Of a stretch of 6,836 nt of DNA, positions 1 through 6,494 are shown in pieces. Positions within the stretch are counted from its first letter, which is position 1, and each line of letters begins with the position of its first letter. The stretch is from Candidatus Acidiferrum typicum (GTDB lineage Bacteria; Acidobacteriota; Terriglobia; Acidiferrales; UBA7541), in the NCBI GenBank assembly GCA_002478115.1, contig DLMH01000107.1, positions 1 through 6,836 of the forward strand, read 5' to 3'. A model generated the notes under the pieces. That model was not told the origin of the DNA, ran no database searches, and saw only the letters and a program-made list of their open reading frames with translations. The translations under genes and the position numbers were made by a program.

Positions 1-231
1 TCCATGCGCCTGTTCACGCTGGCGCCAAGCCTGGGCGGGGTCGAGTCGCTGGTGTCGATTCCCGTTCTCACGTCGCACGCCATGGTTCCCGCCGCAGAGC
101 GCGCCAAGATGGGAGCCACGGAGCAGATGATCCGCCTCTCCGTAGGCATCGAGAACGCAGACGATCTGATCGCCGACCTGGAGCACGCGCTGCAGGCCGT
201 AGCAGCGCCGCAGCACGTGCAAGTGGGGTAA
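1..231 (+). CDS. C-terminal end of a cystathionine gamma-synthase/lyase family enzyme (5' truncated)
   Basis: This is the last 76 residues of a PLP-dependent trans-sulfuration enzyme (Cys/Met metabolism family); the gene begins outside the window and ends at TAA 229-231. Such cytoplasmic enzymes make or cleave cystathionine in the cysteine-methionine pathway. The visible signatures are the SLGGVESL motif, the T-S-H-A segment, and RLSVGIE followed by DDLIADLEHAL. In the known family the SLGG-E-S segment lines the active site, and the Arg of RLSVGIE binds the substrate carboxylate. The PLP-binding lysine lies upstream and is not seen, so the reaction (MetB-like synthase, CTH-like lyase or methionine gamma-lyase) cannot be decided. 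The ATG at codon 2 is internal to the gene, not a start. The gene is convergent with the receptor gene that ends at 301. Confidence 0.9.
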   Translation, partial: SMRLFTLAPSLGGVESLVSIPVLTSHAMVPAAERAKMGATEQMIRLSVGIENADDLIADLEHALQAVAAPQHVQVG

Positions 232-245
232 AGTCCCCCCCCTGC

Positions 246-279
246 AACAAAAATCCCGGCCGCTTGTCAGGCCGGGATC
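246..279 (-). terminator. Rho-independent terminator of the TonB-dependent receptor gene
   Basis: A perfect 9-bp stem (253-261 pairing with 270-278, arms ATCCCGGCC and GGCCGGGAT) encloses an 8-base loop. Read on the minus strand the stem runs straight into TTTTTGTT, the classic intrinsic terminator form, and lies about 22 bases after the receptor stop codon. On the plus strand the hairpin is followed only by CAATTGTTC, so it would terminate the convergent upstream enzyme gene less well, though it may serve both. Confidence 0.85.
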
Positions 280-300
280 AATTGTTCACCCATGCAGGAG

Positions 301-3300
301 CTAGAAGAGAAATTTCAGCGCGAACTGCAGGACTCGCGCTTCGTGCACTCCGCCGGCATAGAGGAAGTCGGTGGCGCCCAGTACGTTTGTGCCCGAACCG
401 TTGATATTGGCTCCGGCACCCGCCTGACCCGCAATCGGGGCCCACTCAGTGTGATTAAAGACGTTGAATGCCTCGGCCCGGAATTCAATGGCCCTGCTCT
501 CCTTGATGGTGAAATGCTTGAAGACCGCCATGTCAAAGTTTATGAAATCCGGATTGCGGAGACTGTTTCTACCGGAGTCTCCAAATGTCAACGCCGTCGG
601 CGTTGTATAGGCCGCCTGATTGTAGTACAGCCGGCCATATTGGTTTACCGGGTGCGGAGTAACTTTGGGATTGCCGACGATATCGGCATAGGCGTCGGAG
701 CCTTCTCCGTTCCCAACACCGGCATTGTCAACAGCGTTGTAGATAATGCTGAAAGGTGAACCGGTGGCGAAGTTGGTGACACCGGAAATCTGCCATCCGC
801 CCAGCAGATTGTGGCCCAGGCCGCCATGTTTGAACACCGGGACATCCCATATATAGCTGGCATTGAAAATTTGCCGTTCATCGAAATTCGAGCTGGCACG
901 GTTGGCTGCCGGATTGTAAGTATTGGTGAAGCTTCCGTCAAAGCGATCGGAAGAATCGTCGATGGAATGGCTGTAGGTGTAGGCAAAGTCCAGTTCCAAC
1001 CCGCCCGCGCTACGCCGCACTAATACTTGCAGAGCGTTGTAGTTTGATGAGGAGGCGGTCGTGAGGTTCGCGATGTCACCATATCCCGGGTAGGGACGGA
1101 AGGGATCAGCACCGGCGGGGACGCAGCCGGCGGCGATGGCCACGTTGACTGCCGGTCCTGATGGGGGACCACCGTTCACACCGGGAATATAGGCAATCGG
1201 GACGCCGCTCGGTGTGGTGGCGTTGGTCGGAACGTTATAGTTGTCAAGTGTCCCACTGCACTCGGCGCCCGTGTAGGTCTCACCCTGTTTGTAGGGATTT
1301 TGGGACGCAGGGGCTGGCAGAACCTGGTTGAGATCTGTAAGGCGTGTAAGACGGGTACCCTTGCTTCCCACATAGGAGAGCGAGGCAACTGTGCCGCGAG
1401 CGACTTCCTGCTGAATATCGAAGTGCCACTGTTGCATGTAGGGCCACTGGGCCTTGGTGGGGATGGCGGTGACACCCAAGGGGAGTTGAGCACCAGCTAC
1501 GCCGGTTCCAATGTTGGGATACCCGGTTATGTCGTACTGCTGCGCCGAATATGCGAGGGGCGGAGAGTTCTCCAGCGATTCCGTATTGGCCTCGTTGCCG
1601 TTCCCGTGCTCGTAGAACATTCCGTACCCACCGCGGATCGCAGTCCTTCCGTTTCCGTATGGATCCCAGGCAAAGCCGACGCGGGGAGCGGGATTAAACA
1701 GGTGACCCGTCATGCAGCCCACGGGGACGCCCGACGTGACCCCGCACTGGACGATGCCGTTGGGCAGGTCGGACACGGTGGGGGTAAGGTTATCTTTTGT
1801 AAGGTTGGTGACGATGTCGCTATTAGGATCAACCGTGGTCTGGCCGGCCACGTAATGGGCCGGATCGAAGTTAAAGGCCTGATGTTCCTTCTCGCGATAG
1901 GTGCCGAACAGGCTCACGCGCAGGCCGAGGTTCAGCGTCAACCGGTTGGAAAGGTGCCAGTCGTCCTGAAAGTAGGGCTCGAGCATTTTGTAGCGGTTGT
2001 AGTACTTAACGGTTGCGTTCTGCTGACCGAAGGAGCAGATGTTCCCAAGCAGGAGATCGGCAAACGGGTTCCCCGTGCTCGGCGCGGGCGTTGAGCAACC
2101 CGGGTTGAATGTGATGTAGCCGGGGTAGGAGCCCTCCGCCAGTTCTCCGCCGAGTTCGTTTTTCTCGACCGCCTGGAAGTAGGCTCCCATTTGCAAATTG
2201 TGCTTGCCAACCAGTTTGTTGAGATTGTCCCTGAAGCTGTAGGTCGGGTTGGAGTTGTAAGGTCCATTCGGGATGTAGCCGGCGTCCTCGCCGAAGTTAC
2301 CGTAAACGCCAGCTTGATCGATGAGGTTAATGCCGGGCATGACACCGCGATCTGCGCCAGGGAAAATCGAGCCGAACGTTGTGCCCGAAGGCCTCTGCCA
2401 ATTTCCCAGGTCAGTGAGCGCGATGTGGTCGGTGGTGTAGCTGAATACGAATTCATTCAGCAAGGTGGGCGTGAAAGTCGACGACAGGCGGGCCAGCATG
2501 CTGATGCCGGGTCCGGTAAAGGCTGTCTCGACGGTGGGGAAGCTGCCCGCATTGGTCCACAAAGGAACCTGATTCACGGTATCCCATGAATCGTGGATGT
2601 AGTGGAAACTAACACGTTCCTTGTCGGTGATGTTGTGGTCGATCCGCAGCAGTTCCTGGCGCCAGTTTGTGGGCTGGGAAGTGACTTGATAAAACGTAGC
2701 CACGCCGGGAATGAGGGGGTTTGCGAAGGAAACGTTGCTAGGACCAGGAATCAGCGAAAGCAGGGCGTTCACATTCGGATCGCTGGGATTGACCGGGACC
2801 TGGTTTCCGGGATAAGGAACCCCGCTGGGAGCAAGGGGGCAGTCCGCGGGATAAGGTGCCACAGGACTTGCACCGCATATATCTGTGAAATTGCCGGTGC
2901 GTTCCGCGGCGGTTGGCACGAGCTGGTCAAAGGTATAGGGGACGCGGTCGCGGCGCCACTCCTGTGACCAGAAAACGAAAGTCTTGCTTTTGCTCTGGTT
3001 GTAAACACCCGGAATGTACACGGGCCCTCCAACCGTGTAGCCGAAGTCATTTTTGTGATAGGGAGGAGCGACACCATCCTCAAGGAACGAAGGCGAATTG
3101 AACATGTTGTTGCGCACAAATTCGTAGGCGTCGCCATGGAACTTATTCGTGCCCGACTTGGTTTCCACTTCAATCGTGCCGGAGCCATTCTTTCCAAACT
3201 GTGCGCCGTAGTTGGAAGTGAGAACTTTGAATTCGCCGATGGCGTCGACGCTGGGGGTCACGTTCAGCGTGCCATTGCTGCCGTTGTCGAGGTTATCGCC

Positions 3301-3906
3301 GCCGTCGAGTTCCCAGTTGTTGTACTCCACACGCCCGCCGTTGACGCTGAATTGGGTATTTGCAGTAACGCCGACCCCACCTTCGTCGGCGCCCGTCTGG
3401 TTGCTGACGCCGGGTACGAGGGTGATCAGTTGCTTAAAGTCGCGGCCGTTCAATTCGAGCTGAGTGATTTCCTTGCCCGTTACCGTGCCTCCCAGATCGG
3501 AGGATTGCGTCTCGACTTGGGCAACCTGCGAGCCTTCGACTATGATCTCAGTGCTGGCTGCGCCAACTTCCAGGGCGATATTCACCCGAGCTTTTTCCCC
3601 GACATTCAACACCACGCCTTTGGCTTCGTACTTCTTGAAGCCTGTCGAAGTGACCGTCAGGTCATAGCTGCCGATCGGCAGCGAGGCGAAAAGGAAATCG
3701 CCACTGCCATTGGTCGCCGCCGTCCGGCTGATTCCCATTGCCGCATTGCTGACTGCGACTTGAGCGTTGGGGATCGCCGCCCCGCTGGCGTCCGTGACCG
3801 TGCCCGTGATCGACGCCGTATCCTGCGCCCATGCCGCCACGCAGAAAGTCATGATCACCATCAAGAGCCCGATTCGCACCCGCATTGGATTAAATCTCAT
3901 GGTCAC
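301..3906 (-). CDS. Oar-like TonB-dependent outer-membrane receptor with N-terminal carboxypeptidase-regulatory-like domain
   Basis: A 1201-residue outer-membrane receptor, expected to import a bulky substrate using energy from TonB-ExbBD. In order: signal peptide (about 1-27, cleavage after AWA); carboxypeptidase-regulatory-like beta-sandwich (about 31-115, with SITGTVTDASGA and the G-S-Y-D-L-T-V strand); a possible TonB box, TEIIVEG (119-125); plug domain (about 128-252, with LNGRDFKQLITLVPGV and TKSGTN near its end); then a beta-barrel of roughly 950 residues ending in the terminal Phe (ALKFLF) typical of barrel proteins. The chosen start is GTG 3906, which has AGAGGAG six bases upstream; the ATG at 3900 (1199 residues) is the alternative. 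The longer reading from 3984 would run through the ribosome binding site and bury the signal peptide, so it was refused. The barrel has eight cysteines in four close pairs. The nearby LacI gene hints at a sugar-type substrate, but that is inference. Confidence 0.93.
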   Translation of the reverse strand: MTMRFNPMRVRIGLLMVIMTFCVAAWAQDTASITGTVTDASGAAIPNAQVAVSNAAMGISRTAATNGSGDFLFASLPIGSYDLTVTSTGFKKYEAKGVVLNVGEKARVNIALEVGAASTEIIVEGSQVAQVETQSSDLGGTVTGKEITQLELNGRDFKQLITLVPGVSNQTGADEGGVGVTANTQFSVNGGRVEYNNWELDGGDNLDNGSNGTLNVTPSVDAIGEFKVLTSNYGAQFGKNGSGTIEVETKSGTNKFHGDAYEFVRNNMFNSPSFLEDGVAPPYHKNDFGYTVGGPVYIPGVYNQSKSKTFVFWSQEWRRDRVPYTFDQLVPTAAERTGNFTDICGASPVAPYPADCPLAPSGVPYPGNQVPVNPSDPNVNALLSLIPGPSNVSFANPLIPGVATFYQVTSQPTNWRQELLRIDHNITDKERVSFHYIHDSWDTVNQVPLWTNAGSFPTVETAFTGPGISMLARLSSTFTPTLLNEFVFSYTTDHIALTDLGNWQRPSGTTFGSIFPGADRGVMPGINLIDQAGVYGNFGEDAGYIPNGPYNSNPTYSFRDNLNKLVGKHNLQMGAYFQAVEKNELGGELAEGSYPGYITFNPGCSTPAPSTGNPFADLLLGNICSFGQQNATVKYYNRYKMLEPYFQDDWHLSNRLTLNLGLRVSLFGTYREKEHQAFNFDPAHYVAGQTTVDPNSDIVTNLTKDNLTPTVSDLPNGIVQCGVTSGVPVGCMTGHLFNPAPRVGFAWDPYGNGRTAIRGGYGMFYEHGNGNEANTESLENSPPLAYSAQQYDITGYPNIGTGVAGAQLPLGVTAIPTKAQWPYMQQWHFDIQQEVARGTVASLSYVGSKGTRLTRLTDLNQVLPAPASQNPYKQGETYTGAECSGTLDNYNVPTNATTPSGVPIAYIPGVNGGPPSGPAVNVAIAAGCVPAGADPFRPYPGYGDIANLTTASSSNYNALQVLVRRSAGGLELDFAYTYSHSIDDSSDRFDGSFTNTYNPAANRASSNFDERQIFNASYIWDVPVFKHGGLGHNLLGGWQISGVTNFATGSPFSIIYNAVDNAGVGNGEGSDAYADIVGNPKVTPHPVNQYGRLYYNQAAYTTPTALTFGDSGRNSLRNPDFINFDMAVFKHFTIKESRAIEFRAEAFNVFNHTEWAPIAGQAGAGANINGSGTNVLGATDFLYAGGVHEARVLQFALKFLF

Positions 3907-3912
3907 GGTTTT

Positions 3913-3919
3913 CTCCTCT
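3913..3919 (-). promoter_or_regulatory. Ribosome binding site that decides the receptor start
   Basis: Minus-strand AGAGGAG is six bases before GTG 3906 and twelve before ATG 3900. The six-base distance is close to optimal, so GTG is the better start; the resulting protein begins M-T-M-R-F-N-P. Both starts keep the signal peptide intact. Confidence 0.65.
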
Positions 3920-4031
3920 TGCGCGAGCGCTCCACGCCTTCCGCGGTTGCCCGCGCTCACCAACATCGTAGGCGACGTATTCAAAGTTTCACCAGATTGC
4001 CGAACCTTAACGCGGCCGCGGGAAAAAGTTC

Positions 4032-4047
4032 ATTAAAACGTATGAAT
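4032..4047. promoter_or_regulatory. Candidate LacI-family operator before the receptor gene
   Basis: The 16-base sequence ATTAAAACGTATGAAT is an imperfect inverted repeat, with 6 of 8 positions symmetric around a central CG, the form typical of LacI/GalR operators. It overlaps the edge of the proposed -10 region and the expected transcription start of the receptor promoter, the usual place for repression. The adjacent LacI-type gene is the natural candidate to bind it. A second copy of the core ACGTAT lies at 3975-3980, 63 bases away. No binding evidence exists; this rests on symmetry and position. Confidence 0.45.
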
Positions 4048-4075
4048 AGTGCTTTTATGGGGCATCCGCTGTCAA
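4046..4075 (-). promoter_or_regulatory. Candidate sigma-70-type promoter of the receptor gene
   Basis: The minus strand has a perfect TTGACA at 4075-4070. Eighteen bases later is CACTAT (4051-4046), which matches the -10 consensus at only three of six positions, so the -10 call is weak. A start near 4039 would give a 5' leader of about 130 bases before the receptor start. This leader includes GC-rich self-complementary stretches (CGCGGCCGCG at 4011-4020, and GAGCGC/GCGCTC arms at 3953-3958 and 3925-3930 just before the ribosome binding site). Confidence 0.4.
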
Positions 4076-4077
4076 GG

Positions 4078-4109
4078 AAAAAACGCAAGTCCGTCCGCTC
4101 AGACGCTTA
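4078..4109 (-). terminator. Possible weak intrinsic terminator after the LacI-type gene
   Basis: Starting inside the regulator stop codon, the minus strand can fold AAG-CGTC against GACG-CTT with a six-base loop and a two-base GA bulge, followed three bases later by six T residues (4083-4078). The stem is short and bulged, so termination may be partial. If it works, the regulator and the receptor are separate transcription units, which agrees with a promoter lying just beyond it. Confidence 0.35.
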
Positions 4110-5153
4110 AATCAGGCTGCGCGTGGACTCCCGGACCACCAATTCCGGGGCAACTTTTCGATGGTCAGCGGCAACTTCCCGCTTTTCCAGCACAGACTTG
4201 ATGCCTTCCAGCACGATCCCGACCGCCCCTGCCCCCATGGCTTCCATGGGCTGGCGCACCGTCGTGAGGGGCGGTGTGTACAGCGCCGATGCGGCCACAT
4301 CGTCGAAACCGATCACCGAGCAATGCTCCGGCACGCGCAAGCCGCCCTTGGTCAATGCACGTACGCCTCCGAAAGCGGTCATGTCGTCAAAGGCCAGCAG
4401 GGCCGTGAACTGGCGCTTCTGCTTCAGCAGCTCCTCGGTTAGTTTTTGCCCCGCCTCAAAACTGGAAAGCGGATCCCGTGATTCCGGCAGGTCGACAATG
4501 AGTTTGGAGTCGAGCTCCAGGCCGCATGTCTTGGCGCAGTTGCGAATGCCACGCCACCGGGGAGAACTGTCGCCCAAGGTTTTGGGGCCGCGGATAAAAG
4601 CAATCTTCCGATGACCGAGCGAGTGCAGATGTTCGAGCGCGAGGTAGCCACCAACTTCATTATCGACAATCACCGAACTCATCGCGTCGCCCTTGAGTTC
4701 GCAGCCGATGATGGCGGTCGGGATGCTGCTCTTCTCCAGATCGGCGAGCAAATTTATATCGAGAAAGAGCCAGTTGGCCAGAACGACCAAGCCTTCGATG
4801 CGGCGGTCGAGCAGCATCTCGAGATAGCGCTCGAAGCGGCTGCGCTCGTTATGCACGTCGGTGAGAATCGGCAGGTAGGAGGCCTGGTAGAGTGTATTCT
4901 CGATGCCGCGCAGCACCAGCGTGCAGTAAGGATCGGTCATGTCAAAAACCATGACCCCGACGGTGTGGCTGCGTTTGCTGCGCAGCGAACGGGCAAACTG
5001 GTTAGGCCGATAGCCAAGCTTTTCCGCTGCGCGCTCGATACGCTTCTTGGTGACCGCAGGGATATACCGCGCCAGCGGAGCGTCATTGAGCACGATCGAC
5101 ACTGTGGTGGAAGAGAACCCGCTCTCCTTCGCTACATCACGAATCGTGACCAT
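4107..5153 (-). CDS. LacI/GalR-family transcriptional regulator
   Basis: A 348-residue DNA-binding regulator of usual family length. Residues 3-23 form the helix-turn-helix (VTIRDVAKESG, then STTVSIVLN); the hinge helix lies around 52-58 with the conserved minor-groove leucine in ARSLRS (Leu57). From about residue 63 comes the two-lobed sugar-binding-protein-like effector domain, with VGVMVFDMTDPY, LGHRKIAFIRGP, and IGFDDVAAS (GFDD at 282-285) followed by LTTVRQP. The start at 5153 was chosen because VTIRDVA is the standard family beginning and AAGG lies five bases upstream; the ATG at 5189 has its purine run directly abutting and adds 12 unlikely residues. The turn after VLN is three residues longer than in E. 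coli LacI or PurR. The gene lies upstream of the receptor gene in the same direction and is divergent from the TPR gene. Family members usually bind sugars or related small molecules; the ligand here is unknown. Confidence 0.95.
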   Translation of the reverse strand: MVTIRDVAKESGFSSTTVSIVLNDAPLARYIPAVTKKRIERAAEKLGYRPNQFARSLRSKRSHTVGVMVFDMTDPYCTLVLRGIENTLYQASYLPILTDVHNERSRFERYLEMLLDRRIEGLVVLANWLFLDINLLADLEKSSIPTAIIGCELKGDAMSSVIVDNEVGGYLALEHLHSLGHRKIAFIRGPKTLGDSSPRWRGIRNCAKTCGLELDSKLIVDLPESRDPLSSFEAGQKLTEELLKQKRQFTALLAFDDMTAFGGVRALTKGGLRVPEHCSVIGFDDVAASALYTPPLTTVRQPMEAMGAGAVGIVLEGIKSVLEKREVAADHRKVAPELVVRESTRSLI

Positions 5154-5248
5154 CGAAGCCTTGCCTACTGCCAAATTTCTGTACTGCATCCCTCTCGCTT
5201 GAATTCATTGCGGAGGTTGGCGGACACTACAGCAGAGAGTGAGACGAG

Positions 5249-6490
5249 GTGTCAAGCGCACACATCCGATTGGGCCTGTTGGCCTGCGTGGTCATGGGCA
5301 GCGCGGCAGTAGCCCAGCCGCCGCAAGTTTCATCCCTGCCAGCGGCGCCCAAACCTCCAAACGGCGCTCCCATCTCATCCGCTGGCACGCCCGCCGACCC
5401 CGCACAGATTTTTCAGTCAGGCCAACAAGCGTTGAACCAAAACCGGCTCGACGAGGCGGAGCGCGACTTCCAGCAGGTGATCGCTATGAATCCGCAAGTG
5501 GGCGGCGCTTATGCAAATCTCGGCGTGGTTTATATGCGGCGCAAGCAATGGGCCAAAGCTTTGGAGGTGCTGCGCAAGGCTGAACATTTGATGCCGCAAG
5601 TGGCGGGAATTCGGCTGAACATCGGCCTCGTTTATTATCGGCAGAATGAATTCCTGAAAGCTATCCCACTTTTCGAGTCGGTGGTCCGCGATCAACCGGA
5701 CGCTATGCAGCCCCGTCATCTGCTGGGGCTCTGCTATTTTTTCGCCGAGCGCTGGGCGGACGCGGCAAACACGCTCGAACCGCTCTGGGCAAAGGAATCC
5801 GCGCAGTTGAGTTATCTCTACGTGCTCTCGATCGCCGCTCATCGGGCCGGCATGAAAGAACTGGACGACAAGGCCACGGCGCAACTCATCAAGACCGGCG
5901 AGGGCTCGCCCGAGTTCCATTTATTCATGGGTAAGGCGCATCTTAATCTTGAGCAATACGACCTGGCTCTGTCCGATTTCCAGGCAGCGGCGCAAGCCAA
6001 TCCCAACCTGACTTTCGTTCACTTCAACCTGGGCCTAACCTATTTGAAAAAGCAGGATTACGAGCACGCACGGGACGAGTTTCTTAAGGATGCGGCTGTG
6101 GAACCCGATCTGGCCTTCAACTACGATGAACTCGGTGATGTCTACGTGCTGATGCAGCAAGACAGCGACGCTGAGAAGAGCTATCGCGAGGCGTTGCGCC
6201 GTGACCCGCGGCTGGTGAATTCTTATGTCGGGCTGGCTAAGATTTATCAGCGCACGCAAGAATACGAGGAAGCCCTCGGCGCCATTGACTCCGCCGGCAA
6301 GCTCGACCCCGGCCGTACCGACATTCATTACGTGAGAGGACAGATACTGCTCCATATGGGGCGCAAAGAAGAAGGCAGGAAGGAACTGGAAACCTCGGTC
6401 CGCATCGACAACGAACGCCGGGCCGAGCGCCAGAAACAGGTAGAGACCGGTACCGTACCGTCGCCCGAACTTCTTCAGGACGAGCAATGA
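5249..6490 (+). CDS. Exported protein of ten tandem TPR units
   Basis: A 413-residue protein with a probable signal peptide (hydrophobic stretch about 8-22, cleavage after AVA at 22), a Pro/Ala/Ser-rich linker (23-50), and ten back-to-back 34-residue tetratricopeptide repeats from Pro51 to Arg390, then a 23-residue charged tail. Repeats show the usual pattern (for example A-Y-x-N-L-G near the start, A in the middle, P near position 32); repeats 4 and 5 are the most divergent. TPR arrays form curved scaffolds that bind proteins; the partner is unknown and no enzymatic domain is seen. An LLAC motif at 10-13 resembles a lipobox, but the hydrophobic run continues past it, so a cleaved export signal is preferred. 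GTG 5249 is the first start after the in-frame TGA at 5240-5242; its ribosome binding site is poor, and TTG 5270, GTG 5288 or ATG 5294 would damage the signal peptide. The gene is divergent from the LacI-type gene; no clear promoter was found in the 95 bases between them. Confidence 0.88.
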   Translation: MSSAHIRLGLLACVVMGSAAVAQPPQVSSLPAAPKPPNGAPISSAGTPADPAQIFQSGQQALNQNRLDEAERDFQQVIAMNPQVGGAYANLGVVYMRRKQWAKALEVLRKAEHLMPQVAGIRLNIGLVYYRQNEFLKAIPLFESVVRDQPDAMQPRHLLGLCYFFAERWADAANTLEPLWAKESAQLSYLYVLSIAAHRAGMKELDDKATAQLIKTGEGSPEFHLFMGKAHLNLEQYDLALSDFQAAAQANPNLTFVHFNLGLTYLKKQDYEHARDEFLKDAAVEPDLAFNYDELGDVYVLMQQDSDAEKSYREALRRDPRLVNSYVGLAKIYQRTQEYEEALGAIDSAGKLDPGRTDIHYVRGQILLHMGRKEEGRKELETSVRIDNERRAERQKQVETGTVPSPELLQDEQ

Positions 6491-6494
6491 GAAA

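Noticed and set aside
1300..2094. A 264-codon plus-strand open frame inside the receptor gene
   Set aside because: Antisense shadow of the beta-barrel coding region, with no recognisable domain or ribosome binding site.
3055..4110. A 351-codon plus-strand open frame opposite the start of the receptor gene and its leader
   Set aside because: It lies antisense to the clearly recognisable receptor plug and regulatory domain, shows no known domain, and is explained by few stops opposite GC-rich coding sequence.
5200..5207. Palindrome TGAATTCA in the divergent gap between the LacI-type and TPR genes, as an autoregulatory operator
   Set aside because: Only eight bases, lacks a central CG, and does not extend to match the 4032-4047 candidate site.
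5212..5216. Strong GGAGG as the TPR ribosome binding site
   Set aside because: It is more than 30 bases before GTG 5249, and an in-frame TGA at 5240-5242 excludes any earlier start in that frame.
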